In this document: piece by piece, positions 1 to 13,823 of the stretch
Numbering within the stretch: the first letter of the stretch is position 1
Layout of the letters: each line of letters begins with the position of its first letter
Assembly (NCBI GenBank): GCA_009741485.1
Contig: CM019214.1
Coordinates: forward strand, 150,407-214,406
Direction of reading: 5' to 3'
DNA: 64,000 nt
Source: Malurus cyaneus samueli
Taxonomy: Eukaryota; Chordata; Aves; Passeriformes; Maluridae
Notes under the pieces: generated by a model
What the model saw: only the letters and a program-made list of their open reading frames with translations
Databases searched by the model: none
Told to the model about the DNA's origin: nothing
Translations under genes and position numbers: made by a program

Positions 1-2077
1 TACCAGGTGCAGAATAAGAGATAATATCAAGGAGTTGCTTAGCTATCTTCACTCTCAAAGTCTGTAAAATAACAATGATAAAGCTAATTGATTGGAGGCA
101 ATTAGTGCACTGAACAAGAGAAAAAAATGTACAAAATGAAACAGTTTGACTTTTGATGTGGTTGCATCTTTTTCTACCTTGTCATGATAATTTCTATTGA
201 GCTGCACACTTGACATCATGGAAAGAATTCAGTTCAGTGTGAAGACATTTACATGTAAGGATTCCCAGAAAAATGCCTAAACTTGTCAAAATGGCCTTGC
301 TGAAATGATTTTGACTGTCTGGTGTTCAAGGAGTGGATGTGGCCTTTAGTGCCACGGTCCCGTTGGCATGGGGAGCTGTGGTCAAGAGCTGAACTCGATG
401 ATTTCAGAGGCTTTTTCAACTTCATTGATTCTGTGATGGTGTGATCTAAAATAATTTTCTGTATGTTTCCATCAATACATAGCATGGCTTAAGTGTGCAT
501 AGAAATAATGCTCTTGAAATAGTCTCTGTCAGCTGAGGTTCCAGTTATGTAAATAAGGTCAATTACTGTATCTTTATTAAATCCATGAACTTTTCCTTTG
601 TTAAAAAACAAAAGAACCAGCAAGCAAAACCAAACATAACCCCATAGAAATCTGTCTTTGTACACCATTTTTTCTGAGTTTTATAAATGAGCTCTCCACA
701 TGTGTATCCATCAAGGTTTTAGTTCAGATCAGGAATGCATTTCCAAAGCCAAAACTCTAGTTTTTTCCCAATCACCATGCCTTGCTTTTCCTCTTGATCT
801 GCACTCTCATTCTATTTTTCACAATCAGTAGACTGAGACTGAAGACATGATGGGAGATTAAAAATTCAGTATTTGGAGAGTACATTTAAGTGCTGTTGTT
901 CAAAAGCTGTGGTGAAACAAGGAACTAAGAAACTGGTAAGAGACACCTTCAAAAGTAAAAAGAATCCTCAGAAAAAAATACAGGTTTATCTGAGTGTTAC
1001 TGTAAAGAGAATCTGCAGGAAGCACAATAGAGAATTAAGCAAGCAAACATCCAGATATATATTATATTAATAAAAAAATATAAATTATAAATAATGCACA
1101 GCATCTTGGTACCAATTTTTTTTTTTTTTTGCAGAGCTGTGAACTACATGGCCAATGGAACAGAATATTAATACAAAACATCGATTTTAATAAGACATTT
1201 GAAACATTTTGAAATATTCTTGCATTCATTGGTTTGGATACAGTCAGGGTACCAGGCTTTATCTATCTGTAATATCACACTGAGACACTTGGTGTGGTAT
1301 TTTCTCTATCTTCACATCTGGGAAAATGAGGGGAGCGTGTGTTAGTTTTGCTAAGAATAACAGTATTTTTCCTTGGGGATGGGCCAGCAATCTCTTATTT
1401 TAAAAACTGACCTAAGAGATCTCCATTATTTATAGTCCCATGTTCAAGGTTGCAGAACCCACTGTTTGAGCCTCACCAAAGGTCAACAAGTACTGGAAAG
1501 AATTGTTAATTAATATGAGTTCCAAATGAGGAGCATAGCAGGGAAACATGTTGATAAATCACATAGCCTGTCTTCTTGTCTAAGGCTCTGGAGAGAGACT
1601 TGGGAAATTGCAAAAGAGCAGCAGACCGAGCCAAAATCTTCTGTTTGTAATGTGGGCATCATTATGTGACTTGGTGTCATAAAATCCAGACAATAATCAA
1701 TTCCTCAGTCCCTGGGAGGAGCCCACAGAGGAGAAACATAAATACCTAAGGCAATGCACTCTGCAGCCTCGTGACACTGAGAAGGAGAGACACACTGGGA
1801 AAATGCAGAAGAGAAAATCTGATGAATCATACACTGCAGGACAGAGAGTCTGTGGGAGAAAGGGAACGGGAAGGTAGCGGGGCTGAAAAAGATCTGAGGA
1901 GTATTCTCCCTACAGGGAGAAGGGTCAGAACTGTGATTGTGGTATTAACAACAAAAAAAATAAGCCCAAACTAAACTAACAGCCAATGCAAATCGCAGCT
2001 CTTTTATTGGTGTGTGCAGTCTGTAATGCAGAGCTCAGGAGCAGGAAGGCACCGGGACCCCACTGGGGATCCCATGG
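1..2077. other. No gene recognised
   Basis: About 2 kb of AT-rich sequence with no reading frame that resembles a protein family. A short T run lies near 1120-1133. The last 90 bases before the group A LTR (about 1985-2077) are richer in G and C and contain TTTATT, so they may be a remnant of an older antisense LTR. There is no second copy in the window to support that. Confidence 0.6.
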
Positions 2078-2731
2078 TGTAGTGGTTTGAATGAATTTAA
2101 TAGGAGCAAAATACTTCCAATTCCAGCAAACCCCCCCGTCTCTTTCCCACCCGGTCCCAGAGACAAACTTCCACAGAGAGGAAAGTGAAAAGAAAGGGGA
2201 GAAAAAACTATTTATTTAAAATTATAAAACAAAAAAAAAAAAGGAAAAAACCTGTGGAATCAGCTGTTAGATCCCAAAGCCTTTCTCTTCCCTCCTGGGA
2301 GTGGCTTCCCCTCCGGGGCCCCCAGAGGGGTTGGACAGAGTCTCTCTCCCGTGGTTCACTGAAGGATCTTTCTCGCCTCTCGTGCCACGAGAATCCTCCA
2401 ATTCTCAGATGACGAAGAAAAAAAATTCGAGGAAAAACAAGTCCAAAGAAAGGGAGAAAAAAGGAGCAGTCCCAGAGAGCAGGCAGCTTCTTTTCCACCG
2501 CTGATCCCGAGAGAGCCTCCTGGGAAGGAAGAAAAAAAAACAAAAACGTGTGTGTCTTGTCCCTTTCCCTCCCATTGTCCTTGAAGGGAGGAACATCAGC
2601 AAACAAACCAGAGCAGTCTCCACTAATGTATAGTTACAGAAGGGTTGTTTAACTTTCCTCTAACATAAGCAGATGATAGGAATACAATACTCAGCTAATA
2701 CAATACTCAGCTAATACAATACTCAGTATAA
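2078..2731 (-). mobile_element. Solo LTR, group A copy 1 (ERVL-like)
   Basis: Reverse-strand relative of the LTRs at 18528-19175 and 45867-46467, matching along nearly its whole length. The left edge reads TGTAGTGGTTTGAATG, the complement of the CCACGACA-type 3' end of the other copies with one change. The poly(A) signal is TTTATT at 2211-2216 on the forward strand. CATGG lies on both sides (2073-2077 and 2732-2736), giving a 5-bp target duplication. The outer right end is altered: the first bases of the LTR are replaced and a 16-bp unit is repeated three times at 2683-2730, so this edge and the duplication are less certain than in the other copies. No internal retroviral sequence is present. 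Class is inferred from duplication length only. Confidence 0.8.
2683..2730. repeat. 16-bp tandem triplication at LTR end
   Basis: The unit TACAATACTCAGCTAA occurs at 2683-2698 and 2699-2714, and in altered form at 2715-2730. The other two group A LTRs carry this stretch once, so the triplication arose in this copy after or during insertion, probably by replication slippage. Confidence 0.85.
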
Positions 2732-4698
2732 CATGGGTTTACCAAGTCTGAAGGAGATGGCCCTTCCTGATGGCATATTCTTGAAAACACACCCCAAACC
2801 CTGCCTTCATCTGGCTACCTTCATGCCAGGATGAATTGGAAGGAATCCAGGCAAAAGCAAGACAAACGACAAAGAGATGGAGGGAATGACTTCAAAGGAA
2901 AGATTAAATGAGCTAAAATATGCGTAGCATGGCTAAGGAAGCACGGTAGGTCAGGAGACAGGGAGCACAGTGACTGTGAGCCATTCTTAGGCAGAGATGC
3001 AAATGAAGAGGTCTATCATTGACAGTAAATAAGGAGGAGGAAGATTTTGTCATCTTATTAATATTCTTCAATTTTTGCTTGGTACATGCGAGCTTTACCA
3101 TTTCATCATGGACTGCCAGCAGCAGAAAAGACACAAGCACCAAAAGAAAGGCCCTCTTTCCAGTAGGATACTTTGAATTTCATTTTATAATTCATAAAAT
3201 TACATGCCTCCTCTCCTTTCTTACTGCTCTAGGCCAGGCTCATCCTTACACAGGACTAAGGAACCAGTTCTCTCTGAAACCAAGAATATTTCAACAAAGC
3301 GTGTTCAAAATAATTTATGAACATTTCCAGTACTGCTACAAGAATGTTACTTCCTCCATGCCTTGTTACTGCAGGACCAAAGAGTCTTGGAATTCCTTGG
3401 AATCAAAAAATTTCAGTGAAATAATGAACAACATCATGATTTTTCATGAGAATTCCTCCTCTCGTCTGTTTTTTGTTGTCATTGTTTTTGATTTTGTTTG
3501 AGGGTTTTTTTTTTATTTTCTGTACTGTCTTTAGGGTATATGCAGAGACATTGAAAACAGATACACCCAAGTATCACCTCCCAGGAGGAGAGTCCTTGTC
3601 CTGGCCTCAGTTCCCTGTTTAGATAGCTCAGGAAGGGCAGATAGTCCAAATGTGCTTTCCATCAGTATGGAATTGGTGCCCAGGACAGTTATTTTCATGT
3701 TATTCTCCCCTTTGTCCACATGCCAGCTTTCCACCTTCGTACTGCTTTCCTTAGGTTAATTTCTTCATTGTTACTAACAATGGCACCCAGTAAGGATTTT
3801 TTTTCCCAGAAAATCTTTGAGGGTGTCGCTCCCACTACACCTTTTCTTCCTCCTCACCCTTTACTCATGGATGGAATTTATACAAATTTTGTCTTTTGTC
3901 TCCTTTTGTCTTACCTTTAACACCAGAAGGCGATAATCATACAAATGAATGCTTAACACTGAAGAAGTTTTCTTGGATCATAAAAGACAGATTCTTGCAG
4001 GCAGTAACATTGCCCCCAGTGAAAGATACTTGAAATGAAATGAAATGAAAGAGGAAGATACTTGGTTTGCTGACAAATGTTCTAAAAGTGAGTTAAGAGC
4101 ATCTCATCCTTTATGTTCAGCAGCCATTTGACCAAGAACTGAAAGAAACATCACTGAATCACAGAAGTTACAGCTGTGCAAAGCTCACACCTCACTGGGA
4201 GTTGCTTTGTTTCTTTAACATTATGGAAGAGCTCCCTGCACTACCATTTGCTTTCATTTTCAGGTCATAAACTCATTTCCATTCATAATGCAAAAAAAAA
4301 AAAAGGAGTAAAGCAAACCAGGGCGTAGAAAACTAAGTTTTAAACCAAAATAAGCCTGTGGAATTTATGACAGGTTGAAAATATTTTAACTGAACAGCTC
4401 TCACTGGAGTTAGCAGCTTGAGTGGTATGAGAAAATTCATGGAAATCTATGGATTTTTATGAATTTTCCCATATCCAATTGGTTTTGAGTAAGCTGTTTA
4501 AGAAGTGGGATGGTGCATTTTGGCAAAGAACCTCTGTATGATAAGTATTTATTCTGTGCAATATCATGCATATATTACAACCAAAAATATATTTCACATT
4601 GTGGTACTTTATGCTGTCAAAATGAGAATTTTTGGGAATTTTATTTTATTTAGAAGTGAAAATAGATTAAATTCTATTTTTTACAGGATCTGGTAATT

Positions 4699-4731
<33 letters not shown>

Positions 4732-7319
4732 CTTCTTGTTGCTTTCCTGGTGAGCAAGCAATCAAATTTTAAAAGGATAATCTTTTCCCAAACTTTGGCT
4801 ATAGTTAACAATGCTACTTAGAGACAGCAGTTTGAAAAGTTACAGTGTAATTGATGCAGCATGAAGTGAATCAAGAGGGCAAAGTTGATATGCAGATATT
4901 AACATAATCCACTCCTCACATTCCAGAGAAGTTCACACTCCTTTTAGGCATGTAATTTCCTTATGGAAAAACACTTCTACCTCCATAGCACAGTTCTTTC
5001 TCAGAAGTACAAATGACAGCTTTTACATCCTGCAAGACACTCTCTAGTCTTCCCTGCTGTCATAGCCTGGACATTTGGAAAAGAAAAAAGAAAAATGCCC
5101 AAGTTTGGGGTTTTTCTTTGCACAGAGAGCAGTCAGCCAACAGCAGCCTCCTCATGCAGTTGTTTCTACACACATACAGAGCCAAAGGCACAAATAAACC
5201 TTTTAACTTCCTAATAACATGTAAACACGCTCAAATCAGTTCTGCATTAGATTACTGATCCTCATTTATGTTACTGCCTGAAAACATTTGAGAGTGGGTC
5301 AGAGCAGACTTTTTTTTTTTAAATTTTTTAAAATTTACTTGTTTGAATAAGCAGACATAAAAGGGAAAGGGTAAATTAATTTGTTCTCTGAAGGGATGAA
5401 TGCACTGCTAACTTTCCAGTGGGGCACTTTTTTTCCCCTCTACAGAGGCACAATTGTGAAATTAAAAAATTCCAGAATAGTCAAAAGTTTATAAACCACT
5501 TTATTTGAGCTCATGATTAAGCTCTCAGGTTAATATTAACATAACACAACCATTTTCCAAATCTGGTCATGCACCTACGAGATGAACCACTTCTGAAATT
5601 CCTCATTTGTCCATGCTCCACCCAGAACTAAGCAGTCACATCTGTGATGTCTTGCTCTTAAAAACAAACAGAGCAAATTTGGGTTTTTTTTCTGCTCTTC
5701 AAATAGTCAGCATGAGCACCAGTGTGTGAAGAGGAAGGGACATAAAGATGTGAAAAAAGGAGTAAAGAAGTCAAATGTGATGGGGTTCCTTCTTCAGCAT
5801 CTCTGTTGGGTTCCCACCTGGGGATGACAGAAAGCTCAGCAGCACTTCTCTGTATCTACAGCTGTGCTCACATGGCACACAGTTCTGCAGTTTTATTTGG
5901 CTATTTGCCAGCTCCACACGTCAGAGGAGATCCTGTAGGATCTCCTTCCTGACAGCTGCTTTTTAGAAATAGAGCCTGTGTTAATAACAGAAACAGGCAG
6001 ATGCAGTAGTCGCTCAGCACGTCAGAAATGAGGCCACTTGCATTTAAGAGTTTATAAATGGATTTGGTTTTCTAATTTCAGGGCCTATATTTGGGGGGGA
6101 AAAAAAATCCTAATTCATCATCTGGTTTTCATTTTTAACCTCTCTGTAGATGTGTAGATCTCTAATTTTTAGTTCTGTGTATACACTTTATAATCTCTCT
6201 AAGTATAAATCAGTAAAATGGTCTTCCTGTATATAAATTTAGTATTCCCTGATCAGTGTATCTTTCATATGCATGAAAGAACTACCCCACATGCTACTGA
6301 AGCCTCCTACATTTCCCTGTTCTTTTATTCAGCAGTATTGGATTTTCTTTTTTTTTTTAAGCAGTCATACTCCTTTGACAGCACATAGCTGTCATGGTTC
6401 TGTCTCACAGGTTTCTATACATCAGAGACCAGCTTTAAAACTATTTTGACAGGTTAAAAGCTGGGATTTTTCCAGGGACAGGATGGAGAGAAGCAGGAAT
6501 GAGAGAAGTGAAAAAGAGTATTCCTTGACACCCCCTAATCTCTACAGTGCAGATGGCACTGTCATTTTCAAGTAGCTTCTGTGCACAACAGCCTTTGCAA
6601 AAAAAGTGAAAGTTGGAATAGTCTGAAAAGTCTGAAAGCTGAAAATAGTCTTCTTGGGAGATACATACATATCTGTATTTGCATCTATCCAATATGCCCA
6701 GCTGTGAATGCATGAGCAGACAAATGAGCAAAGCTTACCTTCCCTCTTCCTCCCCCTGTCCATTCACTAAAATTAATTGTTCCCCAAGATGCTTTAGGCC
6801 ACATTGTTAATTATTGTCTCTCTCTTCTGCACCTGAGGCATCACACTGGTTTAGAAAACAGCCTGCAAACAGATGGAGAGCTGCTGGAGATGAATCTGAA
6901 GGTATGTGAAAAAAAAAAAAAAAAAAAAAGAAAAAGGATACAGACTTTATGATACTGCAGGCTCAGATGGTCTATTAATTTTCAATAATATTCTGGAAAG
7001 GAAGGAGGTCTTTACGTGTTTTTAGGCTTAATTTGTTTTCAAAAAAGGAGTTATGAGAGCCAATTGCTTTTATGATTTCATCATAATCATTTATGCTCAA
7101 GGAATATTTATGGGAAAACATTCCATTGCTCCCTGTTTCTCAGCTAACCCTTCCCCCTGGCAGGCAGCTGTCCATGCACTGTGCCTGGCAGCACCACTCT
7201 GGCTGTCTTGCAGACCAGACAGAAATGCCAGCTTGGACTGGATTCTGCATGCAGCCTCCTGCCTGCTGCCTTAGTGCCCCTGGCTCGTGCCCAACACCTT
7301 CCCTAAAACTCTGCTTCTG
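2732..7319. other. No gene recognised; simple repeats only
   Basis: About 4.6 kb with no recognisable gene or element. It holds a TGAAA pentanucleotide run at 4031-4050, an uninterrupted run of 29 T at 4701-4729 and a run of 21 A at 6909-6929. The open frame at 3019-3501 (160 codons) has no recognisable domain and is probably chance. Confidence 0.6.
4701..4729. repeat. Poly(T) tract, 29 bp
   Basis: Uninterrupted T run in otherwise ordinary AT-rich sequence. It could be a poly(A) tail of a reverse-strand retrocopy, but I saw no matching target duplication and no recognisable gene sequence to its right. It is called only as a homopolymer. Confidence 0.9.
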
Positions 7320-7941
7320 TGTCACCACCCGCTTAACCCAAGCGGGAGTCGTGAGGGGTTCATTATCAGAATGTCAGAGTGCAAAAGAAAAGAGGCGGCA
7401 AGTATATATATTTTAAATAATTATGAACAATTTTATTGGATTTTTGAGATAGAAGAGCGTGAGAGAGAGAGGTGAGAGAGAGAGAGAGAGAGAAAGAGTG
7501 GGATTATAGCTACCAAACGGCTCCGACGAGTCCACGCAGTACGAATTTCAAAGGTTCGCCAATAGTCCATTGGGGGGATCCCAATCAGGGTCTTTTCAGA
7601 GAGACTTTCTATAGTCCTTTTGAAAGCAGGTGACAGCAAGCCAGGGGGTTGCAAAGTATGGAAAAACCAACCAAGCGGTGGGGAAAGAATGTCCATTGTT
7701 TTCAGCATGGGGTCGCGCTGCTCTCTTTCCGTCTCCACGTCAGGAGCAGCGCAGCCATCCATGGTTTACACGCTTTACCTTCCAGCCTAGGAGCTGGAAA
7801 CTTGGCAGTCATCCCACCTTGATCTGGCTCGGACTCCTTCAAGCAAAAAGTCCCCCTTTCTTCCCCTTGGGGTTCCTTTTTTGGGGTGTTCAGTCTCGAT
7901 GAGCGTGAGACAGTCAAAGGTCTTCTGTACGGTCTCTTACA
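7320..7941 (-). mobile_element. Solo LTR, group B copy 1 (ERVL-like)
   Basis: Reverse-strand homologue of the LTR at 55140-55773. The edges are TGTCACC on the left and GGTCTCTTACA on the right, the complement of the TGTAAGAGACC start of the other copy. The 5-bp target duplication TTCTG is perfect (7315-7319 and 7942-7946). The poly(A) signal is TTTATT at 7432-7437 on the forward strand, and a GA-rich tract occupies about 7460-7497. The TATA box seen in the other copy is degraded here (CTATAG near 7610). No gag, pol or env sequence remains, so this is the product of LTR-LTR recombination. Placement in ERVL rests on the 5-bp duplication. Confidence 0.9.
7460..7497. repeat. GA-rich microsatellite inside LTR
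   Basis: Interrupted (GA)n tract within the group B LTR. The same position in the forward-strand copy at about 55595-55637 is a CT-rich tract, so the microsatellite is an ancestral part of this LTR lying between its TATA box and poly(A) signal. Confidence 0.85.
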
Positions 7942-10900
7942 TTCTGCCACCGTGCTGTCACACAAAGCCACAAAAGCAGCCTGGGGCAAAGCTGTCCCTT
8001 ACATGCCCAGCCTGCCTCCATCCCACGTGCATGAAGCAGTGTCCTGATGCAATCCCAACAAAAATGCTCCACTCTTTAATCCAGCCTGGCAATTAAAAAC
8101 CCACTGCAGTTGTTGGTATCTTGGTTTTTCATCTTCCCAGGCTGAGGATCAAAGCTGGTACAACCAGAACAACGAGGCAGGGATGTGTCTAATGGGGCTC
8201 AAAGCTGTCCTGTCCTACAGAGGAAGCACAGGCATCCAGACCTATCTGGTATGCACCATATCAGCTTCAAAACAGGTAAAAGGATTTCCCTTTCACAAGT
8301 ACTTCAATGCGATCATTTTCTGTGTAAAAGTACCCAAGAGATGTATCCAAAAATCATAAGCTCTTCTAATAGAGCCATCTTACCCTCTTTGAAGAGAAAA
8401 CTATTGCTGCACATAAGGAACAGTTGCAATTTCTAAATGGGGAAAAAAGCCTTTCAGACTTGGCTGGAAGTTCAGCTCTGCACATTAGCCAAATTACTTT
8501 AGAAAGGCAGTGGAAAAGTTATTAATAAATTTATCAAACGACTATCCAAAGGAATGCAGATATTTTAGCCAAGAAGCAAGAAGAAGTGAGTAAATTATAC
8601 CTCAACCAGACCTCTGATCCATATAGGAGTGGGAAGAGAAGGTGATACCTCCTATGCAATGACCACCCTTCCTTTTTCAGTGCTGGCATCATGCGTATTT
8701 TGTGGAGCAGATTGGTAGAGATTGGCACACAATTTGTCGTGTGCTATACACAGTTTGTCATGCTGTCATGTGAATGTGTAAAGGACCTCTGGAACTTAAG
8801 GATGGTGTAATTTCCTCCAGTACCCAAATTCTGCATGTAAGTATTTTGCAATCCAGCAGAGATTTTCAATTGCTGTCACTTTATGAAATTCTTGGTATAG
8901 AAACAACTAAATGCATAATGCATTGTATATGCTACGATATATGCATCTTAGATGACTTAACCTACTGTCTCTCACTCTTTTAAAAACTCATCAAACATAA
9001 AAATTATGTCACAAGAATCAGTCTGTATCATTATCCTCTGCACAGGTTAATAAACAGTATATTGTTTCATGACCTTGGGGTTCCTAGTCAAGGATTGGAA
9101 GTGAAGGATTCTCAATTTGCCTTTCCTTCTGTTCTGCAGGTGGTGCAAAATGTGAATATTTAAAGCCAGCAGGGCTGGATACTGCTCCAGCTCCCTCTCT
9201 TTCTGCAGAAGCAGTACCAAGACCTCAGGCACTCCATCTGCCCCAAAGAGGGGAGGTAAAGGTGGTTCTTGCTGAATTATCTTACCCCTCAGCACTGCAG
9301 ATGATGAGATGGGTAACTGCTGCTGCTTACCCAGAGCACTGCAGACTTCCAAAAAGCAGTGCTGCAAAAAATACTAACATTTGAACTGGAAAGGACAATC
9401 TATTCCAACACTATTTTAGATTCCTTTCTTTCTGCACTGAAACTTTTGTTTTATTTTGGATGACAGTTGTTTGGTAAAATGCAATTGTCTTTAACGAATT
9501 GCTTTTCCCAGCTGTCACTGTCATTGCACCAAACATTCAGGGTGATTTATTTGACCTGCAGCAGAGGTGCAAGACTAAGATTTTAGCTCTTCTCCATTGT
9601 AGCAGGAGTGTTTCCTCTGGTAGGAGCAGTTCATTGATGGGGGCTACTGACTATGAACAGGCACAAAAGAAAGTACCAGTTTTTGGGTGCCTATCAGACA
9701 CTCTAAGGTTTGTAGATTGGGCTGAGAGAAAACTTCTCTGATGGTGGTGATAGATCATAGACTGCTCCCTGGCTGCCATGGCCCTAAGATACTTCTTCCA
9801 TTTCTGCCTCTTTTGAGAGAAAATGAGAGAAGATCTATGAAATCAATTCACAGTCTCAAAATGGTGCTTTAGTCATGGGTCACACAATTTTCATCTGTAT
9901 ATTTGCTGATTGCTAAATTCTCACCTCCAAGAACCTGGGCTAAATTTTACTTTAAACACTTTGGTATATGGAAAAGATGTTGCCATTGCACACCTAAATG
10001 CCAGATACTGCAATGAACAAAGTAAAGAAAGGTTTTTTCTGTGGAAAAAAATGTATGTTGTGGCTGCAAATTCCGAACTGTTCTGTATCATTTGTATCCC
10101 CTCTTGCTGTTCCAAGATATTTCTATTCTTTAGAGCCACTTGATATTTCTGGTGTATCTCAGTCAGACTTTATCTGTTAACTTTCAACTCACACTTGATA
10201 GAAAAACCTTTTACATCCCCACAAAATAAGATTTTGCCTTTAGCATCAATTATCATTCATCTGGCTATTGAAGAAGCTGACAGGTCTGTATTGTCATTGC
10301 TCTCCTTTTTCATGCATCTTGACAGATATTTGCCTTTCTTTCACCTCATGGCACCTCAACATCCTCCTCACTTCTCAAAGATATTTGCTAACAAGCTTTC
10401 AGACAACACCACCTCACTGTAAAAAATCCAGCAATGACATCCATACATGAAACCTGATTTAAAATTGTCTTGTTTAGCCAGTTCCTGACTCCTTATGCTG
10501 CTAAGTAAGGTTACAATTCACCCACAGACTATTTCTGTATGCATGTAAGAAAGCCAACATGAAGGGAAAAAAAAGCAAGCAGGGAGAATAAAGAGAGCTC
10601 CAGTTCTGCCCAGGGACCATGTCAAAACCAGTGCTGCATTAGTGATGGCACTTTAGCAGAGGAGAGGAATCCAACCCAATGATAGCCAGGAGAGGACCCA
10701 GAGGTACATAAAACCTTCACTGAATGGATGCATCACGAGTAAAAATGTAAGGAAAAGAAGAAAAATTGCACTGGTCTCATACATTCGCTCATGAAATCTG
10801 AATTTTCCTCAAATCAGTGCACCCAAAGTAGCTAAACTATTTGCAATACTTACACACAGTGCCTGCACCTGTCAATGAGAGTGATTTTGAATTTTCTGTG

Positions 10901-13823
10901 CATAGGTCATGTAAAAAGTCACGTAGGTGCTCTGTGATTTACAGATTTCTCATCTGTAAAGCTGCCACCTCTGCTTCATTAAAGGCAAAGAGGCAATAAA
11001 TTGAAAAGGAAGAATATAAATAAAGAAGGATAAAGCAGATGATTTAATGGCAACATCAGGCTCAGGTCCAGATTAAAATAAAAAGCATATAAAACAGTGA
11101 AGTTAACCAATGTATTTTATAATAAAAACATAAACACCTTGCAAAATATATCTGAAAAGAGAACAGGACAAATCAAAGTATCAGTATGAAATTAAATGCC
11201 TCTCTTTGTTGTAGGCATTCACATCCCACTTCCCTGTTGCCTCCCACCTAGCAAGGCTTTTCCTACTTCTTTGCTCTTCCTAATTGTCAAGGTTTAAAGG
11301 ACACTGAAGAGCACAGGATGGGTTCATTAGAATTGCAAAGCATCCCATTTGCAGCAGGGCACCATTTATCTCTGTTGCCACACCATACTGTGAGGTGGCA
11401 CCAAAAACCAGACGCTGCAGTCCAGAGCGAGGGAATGCTAATCATCCTCCATCAGACCCAAACCATGTGGGATTCAAGGTTAACTGTGCTTGGGAACATC
11501 TGTTCAAGGCAATAAATGCCTCCCAAAGACAATTGGGAGTGGGCTCTATATTTTTGACAGGGCCAGCTTTTTTCTGGGCCAAATTCTTGGCCATTTGTTT
11601 CAGTCCCTTGTGTCTACACAACCACTTCTGTCCCCTTCCTTCAATGGAAGGCTCAACTTCCTCTTCTCAGACCTTATTCAGGGCCACCAAGTTGTCACTC
11701 ACAGTAAAAAATTAACACTACCATGTCTGTCTTTGCTTAGTTGCAGCGAACAATATAAATTACAAGTCAGGAGAGCAGTCTGTGCATAAATACAGTCATG
11801 CAGTTTAGCTAAAGGAATCTGTCCAGCCAGTTGCACAGGTTCACCCTAAAGTCATGTCCAGACTGACACTTGCCTTCAGTCCACCTCAGAAATATTTACC
11901 TTATCCCAAAGTTTACTTAAAAATATCTCTATTTTTATGTCTTTCATCTTTAATGCCACAGATTGTGTCCTGTTCTACAGCAAAAATAAGCAGAGCTGGA
12001 AAAGGTACTCAGTCAGCACTATATCGTGGTGCCAAAGCACAACTAAAGAAGTAACTCTGAGGTTGCCAGATCAGAGACTGCACATGAAGTCACTTTGCAT
12101 TTTCTCTAAGTCTGTAGTCCTGTTCGTACTGAAGTCAACAGCAAGCCTGCAGTTAATTGCAACAAAAGTAAGATATATTTTAGGGAGCCACCATGAAGAG
12201 GTGGGCAGGATTATCTAATGACATATACGTATTTTACTAAATGTGTTACTTGTCAAGCTAATTAGTTACCCTGTAAATGAAAAGGTCAACCCTGCATAAT
12301 ATTAGCATCTCATCTTTCTGAGTCAAATTTCCTGTGCATGGTAGGTGGAAAGACATAAATTCTACTGAGGTTGTGAACGGCTGATAGGAACACTTTGGCA
12401 GGCAGAGAAAAAATTGAAAAAAAAAAAAGCTGTTCAAGGCTGAATCTGAAGCTAAGAACATGGAACATGTCCATCAGGAAGACACCAATCCCACGGCCAC
12501 CAGCTCCATGTCATACAATTTGTTTCAAATAGCTCTTCAGCCAAGCAATACATTGAAACTGTCGGTCACACTTTTTCACTGCTTCAGCTGCTCTTTATTA
12601 ATCCACATATGCAAGTCGAGGAGGGACAACGCTCCTGAAATCACTCTACTGCACCAAGGTGATACTTTTGACCCCAAACTGCCATTTTCTAGAGAAGTTA
12701 CCTGACATGCCATACTACTGTGTGTACACTTGTCTTTGTGCTTATTTGCCCCTATTTCTAGAGCTGGAGGACAAATCCATCACAGTACAACTATTCTACA
12801 ACTGCAGCTCACTGATTTTAAAGCTCTCAGAGCCTTGCATATCTATAGCAGCCCTTTTCTTTTTCAACACCTTTGCCATTTACATATATCTGAAGTATGA
12901 AAACTTGGCACAAAAACAAATGCTTGAAAGATATTGACAAAGCCATTAGAAAGAGGTTAAAAGAAAAGCATTGGAAGATTTCTTGGGAAATACCAAACCA
13001 AAACAAACAGAACATTTCAGAGCAGGCAGCAGATTAACCAGGAACTTCGGAATTTCTTTTTCAGTGAAACAGTCAGCTTTGTGTTTCAGTCTGTAAACAT
13101 CCTATGCCAGAAGAGGATCTTCAGGGACTCTTTGTCCTTGCTAAAGGGCTTTACTTAATGGGGTGTTACATGAAAAAGCATATCTGTCTTTCAGGAAAAT
13201 GTGCCCTGGGGGCTCACTGAAACAGTGGCAGTATCTAGAGGAAAAGAAAACCAGGATATGAAATATGTCCTAGCTATTGTAGGTTTAAATATATATTAAG
13301 TCACTCTGCCAGGACTGAAAACCCTGGTGTTATAAATTGCCCAGCAACCTGTGTGCATTAAGTAGGTGCCAGGGGACCCTGCTCCCTTCAAGAAGGAGTC
13401 CCATCTTCCAAGCAGCAAATCTCACTGTCAAAGGCTCGAGTCTTGCTCCCAGAAGCTGCTCAAGCCAGCTCTGAGCTCACTCTGCAGACAGGCTCTCCAT
13501 TGCAGGGAAGGATCCTGGAGCATGGAGTGCATCCCCCTGTCCGTGGGCTCCCACTGTGACTGACACATGAGCTGGGAATTCAAAGCCCTTGGACCAATAT
13601 TACATATTCAAATTACAAAGCCCTTGGACCCATATTATATATTCAAATGATTATTTCAGATCATTTGAAATACCTGAATTATGTCAGACTATTTCCTTTG
13701 TGAGTGAGGATAAGAACTTTGCACCCTGCTTGGCTGGTCTGTATAAGAGGAGCAAGCAGATTGCTTAAGATGCAATATAAAGAAAGTTTAATTGTATTAC
13801 AAAAACCCTTCATTGCCCATATA
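7942..13823. other. No gene recognised
   Basis: About 5.9 kb without a recognisable element or gene. Reading frames are all below about 110 codons and show no domain. A 35-bp tandem duplication and an adjoining hairpin lie near its right end and are listed separately. Confidence 0.6.
13582..13669. repeat. 35-bp tandem duplication with adjoining hairpin
   Basis: AAAGCCCTTGGACC begins at 13582 and again at 13617, and the two 35-bp units differ at only a few positions. Just after the second unit, TTCAAATGAT (13642-13651) pairs perfectly with ATCATTTGAA (13660-13669) across an 8-base loop. No function is evident. Confidence 0.8.

Noticed and set aside
2208..2606. Reverse-strand 132-codon frame inside the group A LTR
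   Set aside because: Similar frames occur in the other LTR copies only because the LTR sequence is repeated; it has no start context or domain and lies in U3/R/U5 sequence.
3019..3501. 160-codon open frame as a gene
   Set aside because: No recognisable domain or conserved motif; length is within reach of chance for this composition.
4701..4729. Poly(A) tail of a processed pseudogene on the reverse strand
   Set aside because: No recognisable gene sequence beside the tract and no target duplication were found; L1-type retrocopying is rare in birds.
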